Shown piece by piece: positions 8,037-14,777 of a stretch of DNA of 64,000 bases. This DNA comes from Fulvimonas sp. R45 (GTDB taxonomy: Bacteria > Pseudomonadota > Gammaproteobacteria > Xanthomonadales > Rhodanobacteraceae). A program made the position numbers and the translations under genes. Within the stretch, counting starts at the first letter, position 1. Every line of letters starts with the position of its first letter. The notes beneath the pieces are model-generated. The model ran no database searches. It saw only the letters and a list, made by a program, of their open reading frames with translations, and was not told where the DNA came from. Location: assembly GCF_030504985.1 (NCBI RefSeq), contig NZ_JASERU010000007.1, positions 124,001 to 188,000 of the forward strand, read 5' to 3'.

Positions 8037-9254
8037 ATGAGCCTGTACAGATATAGAGCGGTCAGCGCCGCCGGCGAACTGCTGCAGGGCCAGATGGAAG
8101 CGGCCAGCGTCGAGGAAGTGGTCGGCCACCTGCAGGACCAGGGCCACGTGCCGCTGGAAGCGCAGCCGGCCGACGCGGCGGGTGGCGGTTCCGGCGTCGC
8201 CGGGCTGTTCAGGCGCGGCCCGTTCAACGGCGACCAGCTCGCCCAGTTCACCCACCAGCTCGCCACCCTGCTCGGCGCGGGCCAGCCGCTGGACCGCGCG
8301 CTGGGCATCCTGCTCGACCTGCCGGAAGGCGAGCGCGCGAGGAAGCTGGTCGAGCGCGTGCGCGACCGCGTGCGCGGCGGCACGCCGCTGTCGCAGGCGC
8401 TGGAGGACGAGCACGGCGTGTTCCCCAAGCTGTACGTGTCGCTGGTGCGCGCGGGCGAGGCGGGCGGTTCGCTGGAGGAGACCCTGCGGCGCCTCGCGGA
8501 CTACCTCGAGCGCGCGCAACAGTTGCGCGGCAGCATCGTCAACGCGCTGATCTACCCGGCCTTCCTGATGGTCGGCGTGCTGGGCTCGCTGGTGTTGCTG
8601 CTGGCCTACGTGGTGCCGCAGTTCGTGCCGATCTTCCAGGACATGCAGGTGCCGATCCCGTGGATCACCCGCGCGGTGCTGGCGCTGGGCAATACCTTGC
8701 AAGCGTGGTGGTGGTTGATCCTGCTGCTGGCCATCGTCGGCGCGTTCGCGTGGCGCGCGCGCCTGCGCGACCCGGCGGCGCGGCTGGCCTGGCACGCGCG
8801 GCTGCTGGCGACGCGGGTGGTCGGCCCGCTGCTGCTGAAGGTGGAGACCGCGCGCATCGCGCGCACGCTCGGCACGCTGCTGAAGAACGGCGTGCCGCTG
8901 CTGTCGGCGCTGGGCATCGCGCGCCAGGTCACGTCCAACCGCGCGCTGGACGAGTCGCTGGCGCAGGCCGCCGAGCAGGTGAAGGACGGCGGCGGGCTGA
9001 GCCTGGCGCTGGCGCAGTCCAGGCGCTTCCCGCGGCTGGCGATCCAGATGGTGCAGGTGGGCGAGGAAGCCGGCCAGCTCGACGGCATGCTGCTGAAGGT
9101 GGCCGACACCTTCGAGCAGGAAAGCCGGCGCAGCATCGACCGCCTGCTCGCCGCGCTGGTGCCGGCGCTGACCATCGTGATGACCGTGCTGGTGGCGATC
9201 ATCATGGCGGCGATCCTGATGCCGCTGCTCAACCTCACCAACAACATCCAGTGA
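8037..9254 (+). CDS. gspF: Type II secretion inner-membrane platform protein GspF
   Basis: The 405-aa product begins MSLYRYRAVSAAGELLQGQM, the standard GspF/PilC opening. It has two T2SSF domains (about residues 70-195 and 270-395) and three membrane segments, two around residues 165-240 and one near the C-terminus (ALTIVMTVLVAIIMAAILMP). GspF couples the GspE ATPase to pseudopilin assembly. A REPIN of ~180 bp separates it from gspE, so translation of gspF is not coupled to gspE as in the rest of the operon. Confidence 0.97.
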   Translation: MSLYRYRAVSAAGELLQGQMEAASVEEVVGHLQDQGHVPLEAQPADAAGGGSGVAGLFRRGPFNGDQLAQFTHQLATLLGAGQPLDRALGILLDLPEGERARKLVERVRDRVRGGTPLSQALEDEHGVFPKLYVSLVRAGEAGGSLEETLRRLADYLERAQQLRGSIVNALIYPAFLMVGVLGSLVLLLAYVVPQFVPIFQDMQVPIPWITRAVLALGNTLQAWWWLILLLAIVGAFAWRARLRDPAARLAWHARLLATRVVGPLLLKVETARIARTLGTLLKNGVPLLSALGIARQVTSNRALDESLAQAAEQVKDGGGLSLALAQSRRFPRLAIQMVQVGEEAGQLDGMLLKVADTFEQESRRSIDRLLAALVPALTIVMTVLVAIIMAAILMPLLNLTNNIQ

Positions 9255-9267
9255 TGCGGAGAACGAG

Positions 9268-9771
9268 ATGATGCTGAACAAGAGAAGGGAACAGGAAGCG
9301 GAGAGCGGGGAAGGCGCGGGTTCGCATCGGCGTGGCCGTTCCCCGTTCCCCGCGTCCCGTTCCCCGCGCGCGCATCGCGCGCGAGGCTTCACCCTGCTCG
9401 AGATGCTGGCGGTGATCGTGCTGATCGGCATCATCGGCACCATCGTGGTGCGCCAGGTCGGGCACAGCGTGGACAAGGGCAAGTACGGCGCCGGCAAGGC
9501 GCAGCTCACCACGCTGGGCCAGGACATCGACAGCTACGCGCTGGACAACGGCGCGCCGCCGCGCCAGCTGGCGGACCTGCTGACCAAGCCGGCCAGCGCG
9601 CCGAACTGGCAGGGGCCCTACGCGAAGGCATCGCAGCTCAAGGACCCGTGGGGCCACGACTTCGGCTACCAGTACCCCGGCGAGCACGGCAACTACGACC
9701 TGATCTTCTACGGCCGCGACGGCAAGGCCGGCGGCGACGGCTACGACAAGGACGTGGGCAACTGGCAATGA
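9268..9771 (+). CDS. gspG: Major pseudopilin GspG with repeat-expanded leader peptide
   Basis: GspG (167 aa here) builds the T2SS pseudopilus. The processing site is unmistakable: RARG/FTLLEMLAVIVLIG, with Phe+1 and Glu+5, followed by the C-terminal GspG domain ending GNYDLIFYGRDGKAGGDGYD, the calcium-site region. The leader before the cut is 40 residues, while family leaders are usually under ten, and most of it is encoded by G-rich/C-rich repeat DNA (9285-9370). No in-frame start lies nearer the cleavage site. ATG (9268) is 13 bp after gspF; the stop overlaps gspH by ATGA. GspO-type peptidase is required for maturation. Confidence 0.95.
   Translation: MMLNKRREQEAESGEGAGSHRRGRSPFPASRSPRAHRARGFTLLEMLAVIVLIGIIGTIVVRQVGHSVDKGKYGAGKAQLTTLGQDIDSYALDNGAPPRQLADLLTKPASAPNWQGPYAKASQLKDPWGHDFGYQYPGEHGNYDLIFYGRDGKAGGDGYDKDVGNWQ
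9285..9372. repeat. GGGAA/TTCCC repeat pair inside the gspG leader
   Basis: The segment has G-rich copies on the left (GGGAACAGGAAGCGG, then AGCGGGGAAGG) and C-rich copies on the right (CCGTTCCCCGTTCCCCGCG, then TCCCGTTCCCCGCGC). The arms are imperfect inverted repeats. The whole block is translated into the basic, Ser/Pro-rich GspG leader. Confidence 0.7.
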
Positions 9772-10328
9772 ACGGCCGGGAGCGGGAAACGGGGAACGGG
9801 GAACGGAGGCGCGGCAGCGCCCGCGTTCGCCCGTGCCCGCCCCGTTCCCCGTTCCCCGTTCCCCGCGCGCAGCGCGCAGCGCGCGCCCGCGGCTTCACCC
9901 TGCTCGAGATGCTGGCGGTGATCCTGCTGATCGGCATCGCGGCGGCGGCGATGGCGGTGTCGGTGACGCGCGGGCTGGCCAGCGCGCGCATCGACGCCGC
10001 CAGCGGCGAACTGGCCGCCGCGCTGCGCGCCACGCGCACCCAGGCGATCGTGCACGGTGCCGAGCGCAGCTTCGTGCTGGACACGCGCGACGCCCGCTAC
10101 CACGCCGCCGGCGGCCGCGACGTTCAACTGCCGCGCGGCATGCGCGTGGGCATCACCAGCGCGCGCATGGACCAGGGCGGCGACGGCACGGCGCGCATCC
10201 GCTTCTTTCCCGACGGCAGTTCCACCGGCGGACGGATCACCCTCGCCAGCGGGCGGCGCGAATGGCACGTCAACGTGTCCTGGCTGACCGGCGCGGTGGA
10301 CGTGGTCGACATGGCGGCGCGGCGATGA
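9768..10328 (+). CDS. gspH: Minor pseudopilin GspH with repeat-expanded leader peptide
   Basis: The 186-aa product is a GspH-type pseudopilin: cleavage motif RARG/FTLLEMLAVILLIG, then a GspH fold with a middle RATRTQAIVHGAERSFVLD block. The leader is again very long (41 residues) because repeat DNA lies between the ATG and the pilin signature. The 48 bp encoding the signature differ from gspG at one base only. The ATG overlaps the gspG stop and the TGA overlaps the gspI start, so translation is probably coupled. It is expected to sit near the pseudopilus tip with GspI-J-K. Confidence 0.93.
   Translation: MNGRERETGNGERRRGSARVRPCPPRSPFPVPRAQRAARARGFTLLEMLAVILLIGIAAAAMAVSVTRGLASARIDAASGELAAALRATRTQAIVHGAERSFVLDTRDARYHAAGGRDVQLPRGMRVGITSARMDQGGDGTARIRFFPDGSSTGGRITLASGRREWHVNVSWLTGAVDVVDMAARR
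9785..9866. repeat. Perfect 18-bp inverted repeat inside the gspH leader
   Basis: ACGGGGAACGGGGAACGG at 9789-9806 is the exact reverse complement of CCGTTCCCCGTTCCCCGT at 9842-9859, with 35 bp between. The unit GGGGAAC is itself tandemly repeated. The hairpin would form in the mRNA about 20 nt after the gspH start codon. Confidence 0.85.
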
Positions 10329-10732
10329 ACGCACGGCGCGCGCGCGGCTTCAGCCTGCTCGAGGTGATCGTGGCGATCCTGCTGCTGGCGGTGGCCTTCG
10401 CCGCGCTGATGCGGGTGGCCGGCGGCGCGGCCGGGTTGACCCGCCGCGCCGCCGCGCACGACGAGGCGGCGATGTGGGCGCGCAGCCTGCTCGACAGCGC
10501 GTTCGTGCTGGACGCACCGGTGCCGGGCGTCACCGAGGGCCGTTTCGACGACGGCTACCGCTGGCGCCTGCAGGTGTCGCCATGGACGCCACCCGGGGCG
10601 GCGCCCGACGGCGCGCTGCGCCTGTACCGACTCGATCTGGACGTCTCCTGGGGCGCGTCGTCGCACCCGGACCACGCCCGCTTCAGCACGCTGCGCGCGG
10701 TGTCGGCGACGCCGGGAAGCCCCCCGGCATGA
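10325..10732 (+). CDS. gspI: Minor pseudopilin GspI
   Basis: The 135-aa product has a normal short leader, MNARRARG, then FSLLEVIVAILLLAVAF, with Glu+5 in place. GspI forms the tip complex of the pseudopilus with GspJ and GspK. Overlaps by ATGA with both gspH and gspJ imply coupled translation. In contrast to gspG and gspH, no repeat DNA lies in the leader. Confidence 0.94.
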   Translation: MNARRARGFSLLEVIVAILLLAVAFAALMRVAGGAAGLTRRAAAHDEAAMWARSLLDSAFVLDAPVPGVTEGRFDDGYRWRLQVSPWTPPGAAPDGALRLYRLDLDVSWGASSHPDHARFSTLRAVSATPGSPPA

Positions 10733-11400
10733 AGCGTCGCATGGCCGGCTTCACCCTGCTCGAAGTGCTGGCGGCGCTGGCGCTGCTGGCCTTCCTGCTG
10801 GTCGGCGTGTACGCGGGCATCCGCACCGCCATGCGCAGCGCGCGCGCCGGTGCCCTGCGCGTGGCGCAGTTCGACCAGGTGAGCTCGGCGCAGCGTTTCC
10901 TGCGCCGCGAGCTGGCGCAGGCGCTGGCGCAGCCGATCGACCACACCGACCAGGGCCTGCCGCTGTTCTTTGCCGGCAGCGCCACGGAAATGCGCTTCGT
11001 GGCGCCGATGCCCGGCTACCTGGGCCGCTACGGGCCGCAACTGCTGCAGTTGAAGCTGGCGCCGGACGGGTCGGGCACGCAGCGCCTGGAAGCCAGCTTC
11101 GCGGTGCTGCCGCCGGACGGCAGCGCGCCCAGGCCGCTGGGCGACACCCAGGTGCTGCTGCGCGGCATCCACGACGGCGGCTTCAGCTACCGCGGCCGCG
11201 GAAGGGACGGCAAGCCCGGCGATTGGTCGGCCGACTGGCCCGACGGCCGACGCATGCCCGAGCTGGTGCAGGTGCGCCTGGGCCTAGACGACGGCCGCGA
11301 CTGGCCCACGCTGAGCGTGCCGCTGCGGGTGGACGCCGCCGCGGCGCGCGGCGCGAACGACCCGCTGGGCGCCCTGCGCGCCCAGGGCGTGGTGCGATGA
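10729..11400 (+). CDS. gspJ: Minor pseudopilin GspJ
   Basis: The 223-aa product starts MKRRMAG/FTLLEVLAALALLAFLLVG, a standard prepilin signal with Glu+5. The long C-terminal globular domain, ending in LSVPLRV before a disordered tail, fits GspJ, the largest of the small minor pseudopilins. It overlaps gspI and gspK by four bases each. Confidence 0.94.
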   Translation: MKRRMAGFTLLEVLAALALLAFLLVGVYAGIRTAMRSARAGALRVAQFDQVSSAQRFLRRELAQALAQPIDHTDQGLPLFFAGSATEMRFVAPMPGYLGRYGPQLLQLKLAPDGSGTQRLEASFAVLPPDGSAPRPLGDTQVLLRGIHDGGFSYRGRGRDGKPGDWSADWPDGRRMPELVQVRLGLDDGRDWPTLSVPLRVDAAAARGANDPLGALRAQGVVR

Positions 11401-12257
11401 ACGCGCGGGCGCAACGCGGCGTGGCCCTGCTGGTCGTGATGTGGGCCTGCACGCTGCTGGCGATCGTGCTGGGCGGCTACGCCGCGCTGGCGCGCACCGA
11501 GGGCCTGCAGGCGCGCTACCAGTTCGAGCAGACCCGCGCGCACTACGCCGCCGAGGCCGGCCTGATGCGCGCGATCTACGCCCTGCAGGCGCCCCGCCCG
11601 CAGGACCGCTGGCGCCCCGACGGCCGTGTCTACCCGATGCGCTTCGACGGCGCGGCAGTCAGCGTGTCGGTCACCGACGAGGGCGGCAAGGTGGACCTCA
11701 ACACCGCCACGCCGGACCTGCTCGCCAGGCTGTTCCGCGTCGCCGGCGAAGACGCCGGGCATGCCAAGGCGCTGGCGCAGGCGGTGATCGACTGGCGCAG
11801 CTTCGCGGTCAGCGCCGAGGACAAGCAGCGCCGCGCCGCCGCCTACGCCGCGGCCGGGCGCAGCTACGGCCCGCGCGACGGCGCCTTCGCCAGCATCGAG
11901 GAACTGCAGATGGTGCTGGGCATGACGCCCGCGCTGTACGCGAAGGTGGCGCCGGTGGTGACGATCTGGTCCGGCCGCGCCAGCCCCGACCCGGCCACCG
12001 CGCCGCCGCTGGCGCTGGCGGCGCTGACCGGCACGACGCTCGCCGGCGCCACGGCGCAGTTCACTGACCGCATCGCGGCCGGCACCGGCGACGCGGCCTT
12101 GGCCGCGATCGGCGGGGTAACGCATAGTATCCGTTCGGTCGCGGTGCTGGCCGACGGGACGCGCGCCGTGCTGCGCGCCACCGTGCGCACGCGCTACGGC
12201 CGCAACGGGACGCAGCCTTTCGCGGTGCTGCGCTGGCAGGAGGGAGAGGGGGAATGA
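11397..12257 (+). CDS. gspK: Pseudopilus tip protein GspK
   Basis: The 286-aa product starts MNARAQRG/VALLVVMWACTLLAIVLGG. As usual for GspK, the +5 residue is not Glu, which suits a tip protein that need not neutralise a neighbour. The large alpha domain includes KVDLNTATPDLLARLF, a helix-hairpin-helix-like segment typical of GspK, and FASIEELQMVLGMTPALYAK. It caps the pseudopilus with GspI and GspJ. Confidence 0.94.
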   Translation: MNARAQRGVALLVVMWACTLLAIVLGGYAALARTEGLQARYQFEQTRAHYAAEAGLMRAIYALQAPRPQDRWRPDGRVYPMRFDGAAVSVSVTDEGGKVDLNTATPDLLARLFRVAGEDAGHAKALAQAVIDWRSFAVSAEDKQRRAAAYAAAGRSYGPRDGAFASIEELQMVLGMTPALYAKVAPVVTIWSGRASPDPATAPPLALAALTGTTLAGATAQFTDRIAAGTGDAALAAIGGVTHSIRSVAVLADGTRAVLRATVRTRYGRNGTQPFAVLRWQEGEGE

Positions 12258-13402
12258 ATTCCGCATCGCAATCGCTGCGCCCGCAGCTCGAGCGCCTGCA
12301 GCGCGCCTGGCGCGGCTCGCCGCTGCCGGGCTTCCTGGCGTGGTGGGGCGGCGAATTGCGCGCGCTGCTGCCGGCGCGCTGGCGCGGCCTGTTCGGCGGC
12401 GGCGCGGAATGGCGTCTGCTTCAACATGCCGACGGGCGCTGGACGTTGCGCCAGCCCGGCGTCGCCGCGCCGCTGGCGCGATGGAACGACAGCCTGGACG
12501 CCGCCGCGCAGCAGGCCGCGCTCGCCGCCGCCACCGCCGGCACCGCGCCGCAGGACCTGCGCCTGGCGCTGTGCCTGCCGCCGCAACAGGTGCTGCGCCG
12601 GCGCCTGTCGCTGCCGCTGGCCGCGCGCGACAACCTGCGCCAGGTCGGCGCCTTCGAGATGGACCGGCAGACCCCGTTCCGCGCCGAGCAGGTGCACTAT
12701 GCCGTGCGCGAACTGCCTGGCGTCGCGCCGGCCGGGCGCTTCAACGCCGAACTGGTGGCGGTGCCGCGCGGCCAGCTCGACGCGCAGCTGCAGCGCCTGC
12801 GCGAGGCCGGCATCGCGGTGGACGCGGCCGACCTCGCCGACGGCGACGGCCGGCTCGGCACGAACCTGCTGCCGCCGGAACAGGCGCGCGTGCGGCGCGA
12901 CCCGCGCCGCCGCCTGAACCTGGCCCTGGCCGGCGCCGCCGCGCTGTTGCTGGTGCTGTGCCTGGGCCAGTGGCTGCGCAACCGCGAGGACGCGCTGGCC
13001 GCGATGCAGGCGCAGGTGGACGGCATGCACGCGCAGGCGCGGCAGGTGGCGCTGCTGCGCCAGCAGCTGCTGGACAACGCCGGCGCCGCCGGCTTCCTGG
13101 CGCAGCGCAAGGCCGGCACCGTCGGCGTGCTCGACCTGCTGCAGGACCTCACCAGCCACCTGCCCGACGACACCTGGCTGGAACGCTTCACCGTGGATGG
13201 CCAGGGCCACGTCGGCTTCCAGGGCCAGAGCGCCAAGGCCGCGCAGCTGGTCGACGCGCTGCAGGGCAGCCGCCTGCTCGCCGACCCCAGCTTCCAGGGC
13301 GTGATCCAGCGCGATCCCAACACCGGCAAGGAGCGCTTCTACATGGTGGCCCAGGTCCGCGCGCCCGCCGCGGCGAAGCCCGCGCCGGAGGCATCGCGAT
13401 GA
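12254..13402 (+). CDS. gspL: Type II secretion protein GspL (XpsL-like, PilN-type C-terminus)
   Basis: This 382-aa inner-membrane protein recruits GspE. Residues ~1-210 form the cytoplasmic domain, one membrane helix lies at ~219-237 (LNLALAGAAALLLVLCLG), and the periplasmic part resembles PilN (VGVLDLLQDLTSHLPDDTWL, then DPSFQGVIQRDPNTGKERF). This short-cytoplasmic, PilN-like layout is the Xanthomonas Xps type rather than the E. coli type. It overlaps gspK and gspM by ATGA. Confidence 0.92.
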   Translation: MNSASQSLRPQLERLQRAWRGSPLPGFLAWWGGELRALLPARWRGLFGGGAEWRLLQHADGRWTLRQPGVAAPLARWNDSLDAAAQQAALAAATAGTAPQDLRLALCLPPQQVLRRRLSLPLAARDNLRQVGAFEMDRQTPFRAEQVHYAVRELPGVAPAGRFNAELVAVPRGQLDAQLQRLREAGIAVDAADLADGDGRLGTNLLPPEQARVRRDPRRRLNLALAGAAALLLVLCLGQWLRNREDALAAMQAQVDGMHAQARQVALLRQQLLDNAGAAGFLAQRKAGTVGVLDLLQDLTSHLPDDTWLERFTVDGQGHVGFQGQSAKAAQLVDALQGSRLLADPSFQGVIQRDPNTGKERFYMVAQVRAPAAAKPAPEASR

Positions 13403-14052
13403 AGCTCAAGCCCCTGCGTCCCGCCGAGCGCCGCGTGGCGGCGGTCCTGCTGCTGCTGCTGGCGCTGGCGCTGGCCTACCTGGTGCTGCTGCACTGGTGG
13501 TTCGTGGCGCCGCTGCGCGACATCGACGCCGGCATGGACGAGCTGCGCGACACCCAGAGCCGCTACGCCGCCGCGATCGCCAGCGAGCCGCAATTGCGCA
13601 GGCGCCTGGCCGAGCTCGGCCAGGGCCAGGCCGACAGCCGGGCCTTCCTGCCCGAACGCGACCCCGGCGCGGCGGCGGCCGGGCTGATGCAGCGCGTGGT
13701 GGACGACGCGGCCGCCCACGCCCAGGACGGCAGCTGCGAAGTGACCCAGAAGATGCCGGTACCGAACCCGCCCGACCACGACGACGGCCCGTACCGCCGC
13801 GTCGCGGTGAGCATCAGCCTGCGCTGCGGCATGCGCCCGCTGACCGACCTGCTGTACACGCTGGAGCACGGCACGCCGTACCTGTTCGTCAGCGACTTCA
13901 GCCTGTACCGCAACCCGGTGGCCGCGCAGCGGCAGGCGGCCGCGCTGGAAGTGCAGTTCACCCTGTCCGGCTACGTGCGCGGCGCGCCCGCCACGCCTTC
14001 GCCGCCGGAGCGGGGTCCCGGCGACGATGCCGATGCGGGAGACGCGCCATGA
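13399..14052 (+). CDS. gspM: Type II secretion protein GspM (XpsM-like)
   Basis: The 217-aa product has a short basic N-terminus, a single membrane anchor at ~14-32 (VAAVLLLLLALALAYLVLL) and a periplasmic domain. The two Cys in GSCEVTQK and SLRCGMRP may pair. GspM binds GspL and stabilises the inner-membrane platform. The C-terminal tail is Pro/Asp-rich and probably disordered. It overlaps gspL and gspN by four bases. Confidence 0.9.
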   Translation: MKLKPLRPAERRVAAVLLLLLALALAYLVLLHWWFVAPLRDIDAGMDELRDTQSRYAAAIASEPQLRRRLAELGQGQADSRAFLPERDPGAAAAGLMQRVVDDAAAHAQDGSCEVTQKMPVPNPPDHDDGPYRRVAVSISLRCGMRPLTDLLYTLEHGTPYLFVSDFSLYRNPVAAQRQAAALEVQFTLSGYVRGAPATPSPPERGPGDDADAGDAP

Positions 14053-14774
14053 ACGCCGCCGCGCAACGCCGCCTGACGCCGTGGCTGGTCGGGGCGGTCG
14101 CGCTGCTCGGCGCGCTGCTGCTGGCGTTGCTGGGCGGCATCGGCCGCGGCGTGCGCTGGGATGCGCCACGCCCGCCCGCGCCGCTGCCGCCGCTGCATCG
14201 CGCCGCGCCGCCGCCGGTCACGCCACCCGAACACTATGCCGAGGTCTGGCAGCATCCGCTGTTCAGCAGCGACCGCAAGCCGATGGACGACGCCGGCGGC
14301 GGCGACGCGCGGGTGAGCCTGGGCGAGCTGGAGCTCACCGGCATCATCCTCACCCCGAACCTGCACATGGCCCTGCTGCGCGACAAGAGCGTCGGCGACG
14401 ACAAGAAGCCGGGCGCCGAGGTGCGCGTGCGCGAGGGCGAATCCCTGCCCGACGGCCGCTGGAAGCTGGTCGAGCTGCAGCCGCGCTCGGTGACGTTCGC
14501 CTCGGCCGGCGGCCGCACCGTGCTGAAGCTGCCGGCCGGCGCGCCGATCGACGCGGCGCCGACCGCTGCGCCGCCGGCCAGGCCGTCACCCGGCGCCGTC
14601 CAGCCGCGGACCGCCGCCGGTGCGCGTCCGCTGCCCGCCGGCGGCCTGCGCACCGGCCAGCCGCCGGTGGCGCCGCCGCCGCAGGGCGCCCAGCTGCAGC
14701 GCATGCTGCGGCTCAAGGAAGCCATCCTCAAACAGCGCGCCCGCCAGCAGCGGGCCGACGACGGAGACCATTGA
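14049..14774 (+). CDS. gspN: Type II secretion protein GspN/GspC-like (XpsN)
   Basis: The 241-aa product has one membrane helix at ~12-31, a Pro-rich linker, and then an HR-like periplasmic domain: HPLFSSDRKP, LTGIILTPNLHMALLRD and RVREGESLPDGRWKLVELQP. This domain resembles the homology region of GspC, which links the inner-membrane platform to the secretin. No separate gspC occurs in the operon, so this protein probably takes that role, as XpsN does in Xanthomonas (established for that system, inferred here). The C-terminal third is Ala/Pro-rich, then basic helix. Confidence 0.85.
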   Translation: MNAAAQRRLTPWLVGAVALLGALLLALLGGIGRGVRWDAPRPPAPLPPLHRAAPPPVTPPEHYAEVWQHPLFSSDRKPMDDAGGGDARVSLGELELTGIILTPNLHMALLRDKSVGDDKKPGAEVRVREGESLPDGRWKLVELQPRSVTFASAGGRTVLKLPAGAPIDAAPTAAPPARPSPGAVQPRTAAGARPLPAGGLRTGQPPVAPPPQGAQLQRMLRLKEAILKQRARQQRADDGDH

Positions 14775-14777
14775 TCC

